Source: an uncultured Verrucomicrobiales bacterium
Lineage (GTDB): Bacteria > Verrucomicrobiota > Verrucomicrobiia > Verrucomicrobiales > Akkermansiaceae
Length of the DNA: 17,318 bases
Direction of reading: 5' to 3'
Assembly (NCBI GenBank): GCA_937905985.1
Contig: CALCWC010000045.1
Span: forward strand, 1 to 17,318
Within the stretch, counting starts at the first letter, position 1; every line of letters starts with the position of its first letter. The notes beneath the pieces were generated by a model. The model ran no database searches. It was not told the DNA's origin and saw nothing but the letters and a program-made list of their open reading frames with translations. Positions 5,409 to 12,543 of this stretch are shown here, piece after piece. The position numbers were made by a program, and so were the translations under genes.

Positions 5409-8400
5409 ATGAAAATCCGATTGCCACATTTGCTGATGGCCGCCCTGCTGGGGGCGGTGACCGTTCCGCACGCTGCCCTTGCCGCCGATGCGATAACCGA
5501 TGTATCCGTGAGAAGCGCGCAGGATATCAGCGACCATTCCGACGTGAACGCGCATTACGAGCTGAAGAATGACGTGGATGCCAAGGATAAGGGCGTGCGC
5601 ACCACCGGCAACTACCAGCTGTGGGAGGGCAACGGCTATGCTCTCACCCTGGGCGGCAACAGCGTGCAGGATGCCGGCGGCAGCGTGTTTTTCAAGGCAT
5701 TCTGGGATGGGGACAGGCTCTTGGCGAGCGGGTTCAGAGACTTCCGCCAGCTGGGCATCAACGGCAACTCGGTTTCCGGGGCGAACGGCGGCGCCATTGC
5801 TAGCGAAAGGGGAGCCGCGCTGGAAATCAGGGACAACATGCAGGTGGGCATGAGCGGCAACTCCGCATCGAACGGCGGCGCCATTTACGTGCTCAGCGAG
5901 GGCGACTCGGGCGGCGGCTGGTTCGGTTCCCTCACGCTTTCCGGCAACGGGGACATGCTGTTTGACGGCAACACCGCCACTGTCGGGTATGGCGGCGCGC
6001 TGTACTGCACGGCCATCACCATCAGCGGCAACAAGAATGGCACCCTCACGTTCTCCGACAACAAATCACAGGAAGGCGGCGGTGCCATTGCCGTGGAAAC
6101 CACAGGGTTCGGCTCCCTCGATTTCGTGCACATCGACGACAACAACAAGGTGGTGTTCAGTGGCAACTCCGCCGCGCGCGGCGGCGGTGCCATCCGCGCC
6201 GACGACACCGGCAAGCTCGAAATCACGGGCAACGCATACGTCGCGTTCACGGACAACAAGGTTACCCAATCCGGAAGCGGCGCGGCCATTCTGGCCAACA
6301 AGGCCATCATCTCCAACAACACAACGCTGCTCGTCGAGGGGAACGTGAACAGCAGCGGGAGCCCCGGCGGTGCCGTGTACGCATACGACCTGGAGATGGA
6401 CGGCAACGGGAGCCTGTTCTTCTCGGACAACGAGGGCGGGTACGAGGGCATGGCGGTGTACGTGAAGAACACCCTTAGCATGTGCAACAACGATTACGTG
6501 GAGTTCAGCCGCAACGTTGGCAGCGGCTCGTTCGCCAACGGCGCGCTCTACACGGACAGCGCGGCCCTTATCACAGGGAACGGGGATATGGTGTTCTCCG
6601 GCAACTCGGCCACCATCGGCGCTGCGGGCTATGTGTCCTACGGCTCCCTCTCCCTCACCGCGAACGACAGCATCTCCTTCATCGGCAACACTGTCACCGG
6701 CAGCTCCGCCTACCCCTTGGCCGGCGGCATGTACATCCATGTCAACGGGAACACGCAGATTGCCGACAACAAACGCATCGAGTTCCGCGGCAACGTGGTG
6801 AACGAAACCAAAACCGGCTACACCTTCCTGCGCGGCCTGTATGTCAGCGGCAACTCATCGTGCGACCTCTCCATCTCGGCATCCGAGGGGCAGGATATTC
6901 TCATCTACGATGCGGCCATGTTCGACTACTGCCCCGGCATGCGCCTTAACTCCAAGAAGGAGGGGCAGAGCTGGCAGGCAACGGATGGCAGGATTGTCTT
7001 CAGCGGCCTGTATGCGGAGGAAGACCTGAAGTTGTACAAGGAGTATTACTCGGCCGAGGAGCTGCAGCTCTCCCGCACCTCCACCATCACCGCAGCCACC
7101 ACCCTGTACGGTGGCGAGCTGAGCGTGGAGGACGGTGCCGTGCTGGCCCTCAACGGGCTGAATGTGGAATCCGGCGCCAAGTTGAACCTGTCCGGCGGCT
7201 CCATCGCCAAGAGCCCCGGCAGCGGATCCAGCTACAACCCGCAGCTCACCTTCAAGAATGGCGCCGCGCTCTCTCTGGAGGGTGCCAATTCCGTGAGCGC
7301 AAGCTCCCTCACGCTGGAGAATGGCAGCAAGGTGAACCTCACGCTCACCGGCTCCGACCCCGCGCTCACGCTCGACGGCTCCCTGCAGCTGGGGAATTAC
7401 GTCGCCTTCAACGTCACCACCGCGCCGGGGCGCGGGCTGGCGGAAGATGCCGCGCTCATCACCATGGCGGACGGCACCACCCCTGAGGGCTGGGACTTCT
7501 CCAAGGTATCCCTGACGGTGGACGGGAAGGGCATAGACGACCCCGGGCGCTTATACTGGCGGAAGGGAACGCTCTACTGCTCGCGGGACTACATCCTGGG
7601 GTGGATTGGCGGCGACAGCAACGTGTGGGCCGAGAACGACGACAAGAACTGGAGCTATTCCTCATCGACAGACACCCCGCGCACCTACCGCAACAACGCC
7701 GCGCTCTTCATCCAGGAAGTGCAGGGCGGCAGCCTCGTGCTGCAGGGAGAACTCACCCCGGTCGCCGTCACCGTGGGCTCGGACAGCGATGTCGCGTTCA
7801 CGGGCGACGGCTACATTGCGGGTGCGGGCTCCCTCATCAAAGGCGGCAAGGGCACGCTGCTGGTGGAGACCGCCAACACCTACACCGGCGGCACCTCCAT
7901 CGAGAGAGGCACCGTGGTGATGGGTTCCGCCTCCGCCCTCGGCTCCGGTGCCATCACCATGACGGTAGGCACCCTGGACCTCGGCGGGCACGCCCTCTCC
8001 AACTCCGTCACCGTGAAAGGCCCCTCCTCCATCGGCAACGGCACGATTGACGGCAGCGTCACCGTGCAGGAGGGCGCAACCGCGAACTTCTTCGGCGAAA
8101 CATATATCAATGACGGCACCGTCACCGCCGGGAACACCTCCATCAAGGCGCTTGCCGACGATGCCCCCGGCCTGCTGCAGGAGCTTACCGTGAAGGACGG
8201 CCTGATTGCCGGAACGGAAGGGCGCCCCAGCCTGGCGGACGGGCTGGACATCCGCCGCATGGGATGCGACTTGGAGCTGGAGAACCTCATCCTCACCGAT
8301 AACAACTCCATCTCCGTGGGCAACGGCAACACCATCACACTCAACAACGTAACCATCAAGATTTCGGCGGACGTCGCCGAGCTGGTGGAAGACGTGTACC

Positions 8401-8720
8401 ACTTCGACCTGTCCGACCTTTTCCACTGCTCCGTGGACATGGCGGACGTGGTGTTCGACGCCTCGGACCTCACCCTGCCGGAAGGGTTCAACCCCGCAAC
8501 CGATTCCATCGCCTTCAACCTGGGGGATGCCAAGGTGACCCCGGAAAGCACTGGGAGAAACATCTCCCTGTTGATGCGCGGGTACTCCAGCCAGACCATG
8601 AGCATAGACACCCAAGGCAATCCCGTGTTCACTGCACTCGTCCCCATCCCGGAGCCCACCACGGGGGCTCTTTCCTTGCTGGCCCTGGCCGCGCTTGCCC
8701 GGCGTAGAAGCCGCAAGTAA
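5409..8720 (+). CDS. Large PEP-CTERM surface protein with Pmp-like and autotransporter-associated repeats
   Basis: 1103 residues. Residues 1-25 form a signal peptide ending in AALAA. From about 120 to 480 there are ten or so beta-helix units pairing FxxN (FDGN, FSDN, FSGN, FTDN, FSRN, FIGN, FRGN) with GGA[ILM] (at 127, 156, 195 and beyond), the double motif of chlamydial Pmp proteins. Around 813-850 lies one autotransporter-associated strand repeat (GKGTLLVETANTYTGGTSIE). Residues 1078-1103 are a PEP-CTERM tail: PEPTT, a hydrophobic helix (LSLLALAALA), then RRRSRK, recognised and cut by an exosortase. There is no C-terminal beta-barrel, so it is exported and sorted, not autotransported. A role in adhesion or in the outer surface layer is inferred. 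The ATG at 5409 starts the signal peptide directly. It is monocistronic and sits just before the ribosomal block. Confidence 0.9.
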   Translation: MKIRLPHLLMAALLGAVTVPHAALAADAITDVSVRSAQDISDHSDVNAHYELKNDVDAKDKGVRTTGNYQLWEGNGYALTLGGNSVQDAGGSVFFKAFWDGDRLLASGFRDFRQLGINGNSVSGANGGAIASERGAALEIRDNMQVGMSGNSASNGGAIYVLSEGDSGGGWFGSLTLSGNGDMLFDGNTATVGYGGALYCTAITISGNKNGTLTFSDNKSQEGGGAIAVETTGFGSLDFVHIDDNNKVVFSGNSAARGGGAIRADDTGKLEITGNAYVAFTDNKVTQSGSGAAILANKAIISNNTTLLVEGNVNSSGSPGGAVYAYDLEMDGNGSLFFSDNEGGYEGMAVYVKNTLSMCNNDYVEFSRNVGSGSFANGALYTDSAALITGNGDMVFSGNSATIGAAGYVSYGSLSLTANDSISFIGNTVTGSSAYPLAGGMYIHVNGNTQIADNKRIEFRGNVVNETKTGYTFLRGLYVSGNSSCDLSISASEGQDILIYDAAMFDYCPGMRLNSKKEGQSWQATDGRIVFSGLYAEEDLKLYKEYYSAEELQLSRTSTITAATTLYGGELSVEDGAVLALNGLNVESGAKLNLSGGSIAKSPGSGSSYNPQLTFKNGAALSLEGANSVSASSLTLENGSKVNLTLTGSDPALTLDGSLQLGNYVAFNVTTAPGRGLAEDAALITMADGTTPEGWDFSKVSLTVDGKGIDDPGRLYWRKGTLYCSRDYILGWIGGDSNVWAENDDKNWSYSSSTDTPRTYRNNAALFIQEVQGGSLVLQGELTPVAVTVGSDSDVAFTGDGYIAGAGSLIKGGKGTLLVETANTYTGGTSIERGTVVMGSASALGSGAITMTVGTLDLGGHALSNSVTVKGPSSIGNGTIDGSVTVQEGATANFFGETYINDGTVTAGNTSIKALADDAPGLLQELTVKDGLIAGTEGRPSLADGLDIRRMGCDLELENLILTDNNSISVGNGNTITLNNVTIKISADVAELVEDVYHFDLSDLFHCSVDMADVVFDASDLTLPEGFNPATDSIAFNLGDAKVTPESTGRNISLLMRGYSSQTMSIDTQGNPVFTALVPIPEPTTGALSLLALAALARRRSRK

Positions 8721-8758
8721 CTGATAATGGGGGATTGACAGTTTTGTGTGACAAGCGG

Positions 8759-8775
8759 GGCCGGGTGGCCGTTTT
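8759..8775 (+). terminator. Weak possible terminator after the PEP-CTERM gene
   Basis: A short GGCC-GGGT-GGCC stem followed by GTTTT, 39 bases after the stop. The stem is only four pairs long, so this is a tentative call. Confidence 0.3.
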
Positions 8776-8818
8776 CGCTGCTTTCCTAAAGAAATTTGAA
8801 AAATCTGCGGAATTTTGC

Positions 8819-8846
8819 TTGACGTATGGCCGCCCGCGCGTATAAT
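8819..8846 (+). promoter_or_regulatory. Strong promoter of the rplX-secY ribosomal operon
   Basis: TTGACG (8819-8824), a 16-base spacer and TATAAT (8841-8846). The start is expected near 8853, giving a leader of about 53 bases. The upstream stretch from 8780 is A/T-rich compared with its surroundings and could act as an UP element. Confidence 0.85.
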
Positions 8847-8856
8847 AACGGCCCCG

Positions 8857-8872
8857 CCTTGTAAGTGCAAGG
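8857..8872 (+). promoter_or_regulatory. Small hairpin at the 5' end of the ribosomal operon leader
   Basis: CCTTG-TAAGTG-CAAGG forms a five-pair stem within a few bases of the predicted transcription start. It could protect the mRNA end or be a ribosomal protein binding site; nothing in the sequence decides this. Confidence 0.35.
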
Positions 8873-8905
8873 TAGGGTATCAACGTAATCACAAGCATTA
8901 TCACG

Positions 8906-9130
8906 ATGAAAACCCATGTGAAGAAAGGCGACGAAGTCCAAATCATCGCCGGCAAGAGCAAGGGCAAGCGTGGTGTCGTGCTTTCCGTGAACGCCAAGAA
9001 GCAGACCGTGACCGTGGAGGGTGCCCGCATCCTCAAGAAGGCTACCAAGCCCAGCGAGTCCGATCCCGATGGCGGCATCAAGGAAATCGACGGCGCCATC
9101 CACATCTCGAATGTGAAGAAAGTGAGCTGA
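8906..9130 (+). CDS. rplX: 50S ribosomal protein L24
   Basis: L24 starts assembly of the large subunit by binding the 5' end of 23S rRNA. The product has 74 residues. The KOW domain is at 5-35 (KGDEVQIIAGKSKGKRGVV), then VEGARILKKATKPS (about 37-50), the GGIKE turn and AIHISNVKKVS at the end. Most bacterial L24 proteins continue for another 25-30 residues after the SNV motif; here a TGA follows almost at once, so this is a minimal form. It is the first gene of the operon, although in most bacteria it follows rplN. There is no Shine-Dalgarno (ATTATCACG before ATG). Confidence 0.95.
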   Translation: MKTHVKKGDEVQIIAGKSKGKRGVVLSVNAKKQTVTVEGARILKKATKPSESDPDGGIKEIDGAIHISNVKKVS

Positions 9131-9209
9131 GGCAACCAAACTAGCCAATACTCCGCGCTTAAGCCATAAACCCCAATCAATATTAACAGAGCTGACCCGC
9201 TAAAATACC

Positions 9210-9785
9210 ATGAGCACTCCTACATTGCTTACATACTACAAGGAGAAGGTCGTACCGGCCCTCCAGGCGAAGCACAACTACAGCAACGTCCACCAGATCC
9301 CCCGTTTGGAGAAGATCGTTGTCACCACTTGCATGGGCAAGCAGCCCGACCGCAAGCAGGCCGTTGAGGACGCTGTTGCCGAAATCGCCAAAATCACCGG
9401 CCAGAAGCCGGCTGTCACCTACGCCCGCAAGAGCGTGGCTAACTTCAAACTGCGTGAGGGTGAAGTCCTCGGCGCCCGCGTGACGCTGCGTTCCACCCAA
9501 ATGTGGGAATTCCTGGACCGTTTCATCAACATCACGGCCCCGAACATCCGCGACTTCCGCGGCCTTCCCACCCGTTCGTTCGACGGACGCGGTAACTACG
9601 CCATCGGCATTTCCGACCAGAGCATCTTCCCGGAGATTGAGCTGGACCAGATCAAGCGCAACATCGGCTTCGACATCATCTTTGTGACGTCCGCGCCGAC
9701 GGATGCAGAGGGACGCGACCTGCTGGACGCACTGGGCATGCCCTTCCGCAAGCCGAGCAAGAAGCAAGAAGAAACCGCTAACTAA
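9210..9785 (+). CDS. rplE: 50S ribosomal protein L5
   Basis: 191 residues against about 180 in most bacteria. L5 binds 5S rRNA in the central protuberance and contacts the P-site tRNA. Characteristic segments are PRLEKIVVTTCMGK near the N-terminus, GQKPAVTYARKSVANFKLREG, NIRDFRGLPTRSFDGRGNY and the terminal LLDALGMPFRK, followed by a ten-residue lysine/glutamate tail (PSKKQEETAN). The start has AATACC before ATG and no Shine-Dalgarno. The gap to rplX is 79 bases. The next gene, normally rpsN, is missing; rpsH follows after nine bases. Confidence 0.97.
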   Translation: MSTPTLLTYYKEKVVPALQAKHNYSNVHQIPRLEKIVVTTCMGKQPDRKQAVEDAVAEIAKITGQKPAVTYARKSVANFKLREGEVLGARVTLRSTQMWEFLDRFINITAPNIRDFRGLPTRSFDGRGNYAIGISDQSIFPEIELDQIKRNIGFDIIFVTSAPTDAEGRDLLDALGMPFRKPSKKQEETAN

Positions 9786-9794
9786 TCCACGACC

Positions 9795-10196
9795 ATGGCA
9801 GTATTAACAGATCCCATTTCAGACTTCCTGACCCGCGTGAAGAACGCCGGTGCGGCTCGCAACGAGCAGTTCCAGGTCCCCCATTCCTCCATCAAGGCGG
9901 AAATCGCCCGTATCCTTCAGGAGGAAGGCTACATCTGGAGCTACGAAATCTCCGGTGAGGGCAAGGACAAGGTCATCTCCGTGAAGTCCAAGTTCACCAA
10001 GGACGGCAAGTCCATCATCCAGGGCGTGAAGCGCTGCTCCAAGCCGGGCCGCCGCCAGTACGTCCATTCCGCGGAAATCCCCACCGTCATGAACGGCCTG
10101 GGTATCTCCATCGTCTCCACCTCCGCCGGCATGATGACGGGCGCCAAGGCCCGCAAGCAGCAGATCGGCGGCGAACTCGTGGCTCTCGTCTGGTAA
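9795..10196 (+). CDS. rpsH: 30S ribosomal protein S8
   Basis: 133 residues, normal length. S8 binds helix 21 of 16S rRNA and in E. coli represses the spc operon by binding near the L5 start. The N-terminal DPISDFLTRVKNAGAARN, the central SKPGRRQYV and the C-terminal GISIVSTSAGMMTGAKARK with GGELVALVW are all family hallmarks. It begins nine bases after rplE, where rpsN would usually lie. CGACC stands before the ATG in place of a Shine-Dalgarno. Confidence 0.97.
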   Translation: MAVLTDPISDFLTRVKNAGAARNEQFQVPHSSIKAEIARILQEEGYIWSYEISGEGKDKVISVKSKFTKDGKSIIQGVKRCSKPGRRQYVHSAEIPTVMNGLGISIVSTSAGMMTGAKARKQQIGGELVALVW

Positions 10197-10217
10197 CCCC
10201 CAACCCACTTTACGATT

Positions 10218-10757
10218 ATGTCTCGAGTAGGTAAGAAAGTTATCAACATCCCCGCCGGTGTCACCGTCACCGTCAATGGTGCAGAGGTTGCCGTGAAGGG
10301 CGGCAAGGGCGAGCTCAAGTGGACCATGCCGGACGGCATCTCCGCCTCCGTGGAGGGTACCACGCTCACCGTTTCCCGTGCGGACGACTCCCGCAAGCTG
10401 CGTGCTCTGCACGGCACCAACCGTTCCCTGCTGGCGAACATGGTGGAAGGCGTCTCCAAGGGCTTCTGCAAGGAGCTTGAAATCGTCGGCGTGGGCTTCA
10501 AGGCCGCCGTCAAGGGCAAGAACCTCGACCTGGCGCTGGGCAAGTCCCACCCCATCCTGCACCCCATCCCCGAGGGTGTCACCGTCACCGTCACCGAGAA
10601 CACCAAGCTCAAGGTGGAGGGTATGGACAAGCAGGTTGTTGGACAGTTTGCCGCTGAGGTGCGCGGGTACTACCCGCCGGAGCCTTACAAGGGCAAGGGC
10701 GTCCACTACGTGGGTGAACACATCCGCCGTAAGGAAGGCAAGAGCGTTGGCAAGTAA
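10218..10757 (+). CDS. rplF: 50S ribosomal protein L6
   Basis: 179 residues, normal length, with the two tandem L6 domains. L6 lies near the factor-binding site of the large subunit. Start MSRVGKKVINIPAGVTV, LHGTNRSLLANMVEGVSKGF in the first half, and PEPYKGKGVHYVGEHIRRKEGK at the end match the family. It lies 21 bases after rpsH. No Shine-Dalgarno is seen (TTTACGATT before ATG). Confidence 0.97.
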   Translation: MSRVGKKVINIPAGVTVTVNGAEVAVKGGKGELKWTMPDGISASVEGTTLTVSRADDSRKLRALHGTNRSLLANMVEGVSKGFCKELEIVGVGFKAAVKGKNLDLALGKSHPILHPIPEGVTVTVTENTKLKVEGMDKQVVGQFAAEVRGYYPPEPYKGKGVHYVGEHIRRKEGKSVGK

Positions 10758-10798
10758 TCATCCGTTTATCAACAATCCAACAGAAAGTTTATACAGAT

Positions 10799-11149
10799 AT
10801 GAGTACAATCAATCGCAAAGCCATCCGCAGCCGTATTCATGCGCGTATCCGCCGGAAGCTCTCCGGTACGCCTGAGCGTCCCCGTCTGGCTGTTAATTTC
10901 TCCAACCAGCACGTCTACGCCCAGGTCATCGACGACACGAAGGGCGTGACGCTCTGCAACGCATGCACGCAGCAGGCTGACCTGAAGAAGGCGAACAAGG
11001 AAAGCGCCGCCAAGGTGGGTTCCATGATTGCCGAGCGCGCACTTGCAGCTGGTATCAAGGAAGTTGTGTTCGACCGCGGTGGTTTCCTCTACTGCGGCAA
11101 GGTGAAGGCCCTGGCCGACGCCGCTCGTGAAGCCGGTCTCAAATTCTAA
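10799..11149 (+). CDS. rplR: 50S ribosomal protein L18
   Basis: 116 residues, normal length. L18 binds 5S rRNA next to L5. A basic N-terminal tail (RKAIRSRIHARIRRKLSG) is followed by ERPRLAVNFSNQHVYAQVIDD, the AERALAAGIKEVVFDRGGFLY motif and the terminal AREAGLKF. The gap to rplF is 41 bases. Upstream of the ATG only a weak AGAAAG is present, too far away for a normal Shine-Dalgarno. Confidence 0.97.
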   Translation: MSTINRKAIRSRIHARIRRKLSGTPERPRLAVNFSNQHVYAQVIDDTKGVTLCNACTQQADLKKANKESAAKVGSMIAERALAAGIKEVVFDRGGFLYCGKVKALADAAREAGLKF

Positions 11150-11166
11150 ACAGAAAGGTTGCAACT

Positions 11167-11838
11167 ATGAATCCTGAAGAAAACAATACTCCGGTTGAAG
11201 CAGCAACCGAGACTGTGCAGGCCCCCGTGGAGAACGCTCCCGTGGCCACTGAGCAGCAGGCCCCCCGCGGACCCCGCCGTGACCGCGGCGACCGTGAGCG
11301 CGGACCCCGCGGACCCCGCCGTGAAGGCGGCCGCCGTGGCGAGGCCCCCGTTGAGGACGGCCCCCAGCTCATGGAAAAGGTGGTGTACGTGAACCGCTGC
11401 GCCAAGGTGGTGAAGGGCGGTCGCCGCTTCTCCTTCTCCGCCCTCATCGTGGTGGGTGACCAGAAGGGCAAGGTTGGCTACGGCTTCGGCAAGGCCAACG
11501 AGGTGTCCGACGCCATCCGCAAGGGTACCGATGCCGCCAAGCGCGCCATGAAGAACGTGGTGGTGGTCAACGAGACCCTGCCGCACGAGACCTACAGCGA
11601 GTTCGGCGGCGCCAAGATCGTCCTCAAGCCCGCAGCATCCGGTACCGGCCTGGTGGCCAGCAACAAGGTGCGTGCCGTGCTGGAGGCCGCCGGCGTCAAC
11701 AACGTCATCGCCAAGTCCCTGGGTTCCTCCAACGCCGCCAACGTGGTGAAGGCCACCATGCAGGCCATGCTCTCCATGCGCACCGCGGACACCATCCTGT
11801 CCGCCCGTGGCAAGAAGAAGAAGGAATCCGCCATCTGA
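11167..11838 (+). CDS. rpsE: 30S ribosomal protein S5 with long RG-rich N-terminal extension
   Basis: S5 contributes to decoding fidelity at the back of the small subunit. The conserved core begins near residue 68 (LMEKVVYVNRCAKVVKGGRRFSFSALIVVGD) and runs through GFGKANEVSDAIRKG, FGGAKIVLKPAASGTGLVA and NVVKATMQAML. Before it are about 55 residues absent from E. coli S5 (167 residues against 223 here): an acidic part (2-30) and then an RG/RGPR block (33-58), both probably disordered. The next gene is rplO after 33 bases; rpmD, usually placed here, is absent. A weak AAAGG lies about 11 bases before the ATG. Confidence 0.96.
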   Translation: MNPEENNTPVEAATETVQAPVENAPVATEQQAPRGPRRDRGDRERGPRGPRREGGRRGEAPVEDGPQLMEKVVYVNRCAKVVKGGRRFSFSALIVVGDQKGKVGYGFGKANEVSDAIRKGTDAAKRAMKNVVVVNETLPHETYSEFGGAKIVLKPAASGTGLVASNKVRAVLEAAGVNNVIAKSLGSSNAANVVKATMQAMLSMRTADTILSARGKKKKESAI

Positions 11839-11871
11839 GTTACTAACATTCAACAATAGATTCCCAATATC

Positions 11872-12339
11872 ATGTTGACACTCCATACACTTCAGCCCAA
11901 TCCCGGCGCCAAGCATCGCAAGAAGCGCCTGGGCAATGGTGAGAGCTCCGGCCTGGGCAAGACCTGCGGCAAGGGCAACAAGGGTCAGAAGGCCCGCTCC
12001 GGCGGTTCCATTCGCCCCGGCTTTGAAGGTGGCCAGATGCCCCTTCACCGCCGACTCCCCAAGAAGGGCTTCAACAACGCCCGCTTCCAGAGCACCGTTG
12101 CCATCGTCAACCTCAACCAGCTTGAGGCCTTCTTCGAGGCCGGCGCCGCCGTTTCCGAAAACGAGCTGCGCGCTGCAGGTCTGGTGAAGGGTCAGGCGGA
12201 TGCAGTGAAGCTTCTGGCCAACGGCAACCTCTCCAAGGCCCTGAACGTGACCGTGGACTTTGCCAGCGCGGCAGCCGTGCAGAAAGTGCAGGCCGCCGGC
12301 GGCACCGTCACCGTGCTCAGCCAGGACGCCAAGGCGTAA
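11872..12339 (+). CDS. rplO: 50S ribosomal protein L15
   Basis: 155 residues, slightly longer than the usual 145. L15 is a late-binding large-subunit protein with a glycine-rich N-terminal tail. RKKRLGNGESSGLGKTCGKG and KARSGGSIRPGFEGGQMPL are the family signature, followed by RRLPKKGF and a C-terminal globular domain ending near VQAAGGTVTVL. It follows rpsE directly. After the stop come a short hairpin and a larger stem-loop, then secY. Confidence 0.97.
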   Translation: MLTLHTLQPNPGAKHRKKRLGNGESSGLGKTCGKGNKGQKARSGGSIRPGFEGGQMPLHRRLPKKGFNNARFQSTVAIVNLNQLEAFFEAGAAVSENELRAAGLVKGQADAVKLLANGNLSKALNVTVDFASAAAVQKVQAAGGTVTVLSQDAKA

Positions 12340-12349
12340 GAGGTACACC

Positions 12350-12371
12350 CTGCGGCCCTGTGCCGCAGTTT
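12350..12371 (+). terminator. Short hairpin after rplO, possible attenuator
   Basis: CTGCGGC-CCTGT-GCCGCAG (12350-12356 with 12362-12368) starts eleven bases after the rplO stop and is followed only by TTT. It may reduce transcription into secY and not stop it. Confidence 0.4.
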
Positions 12372-12383
12372 GAAAAATCACTT

Positions 12384-12422
12384 CACAGGGGCCGGGCAGC
12401 GCAGCGCTGCCCGGCAACTGTG
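12384..12422 (+). other. Strong stem-loop between rplO and secY
   Basis: CACAG (12384-12388) pairs with CTGTG (12418-12422), then a symmetric GG/AA internal loop, then a perfect ten-pair stem 12391-12400 with 12406-12415 (GCCGGGCAGC/GCTGCCCGGC) and loop GCAGC. No T-run follows, so it is not a terminator. It could be an RNA binding site or processing site inside the operon. The remaining bases up to secY hold no gene and no clear promoter. Confidence 0.6.
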
Positions 12423-12543
12423 CAGGATGAGGGATGGGGAACAATGCCCGCCCGATAAGCCTGGAAACCCGCCGGAAACGCCCCGTGCAACCCGGTGAAC
12501 GCGCTGCCGCAATCCTTACCATATCCTCCCACAAAGACAAGCC

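Noticed and set aside
7662..8870. A 402-codon minus-strand frame opposite the PEP-CTERM gene
   Set aside because: H/G/V/E-rich shadow that also covers the ribosomal promoter.
12423..12543. Separate promoter for secY
   Set aside because: Only a poor TATCCT-like box with no credible -35 could be found; secY is more likely served by the rplX promoter.
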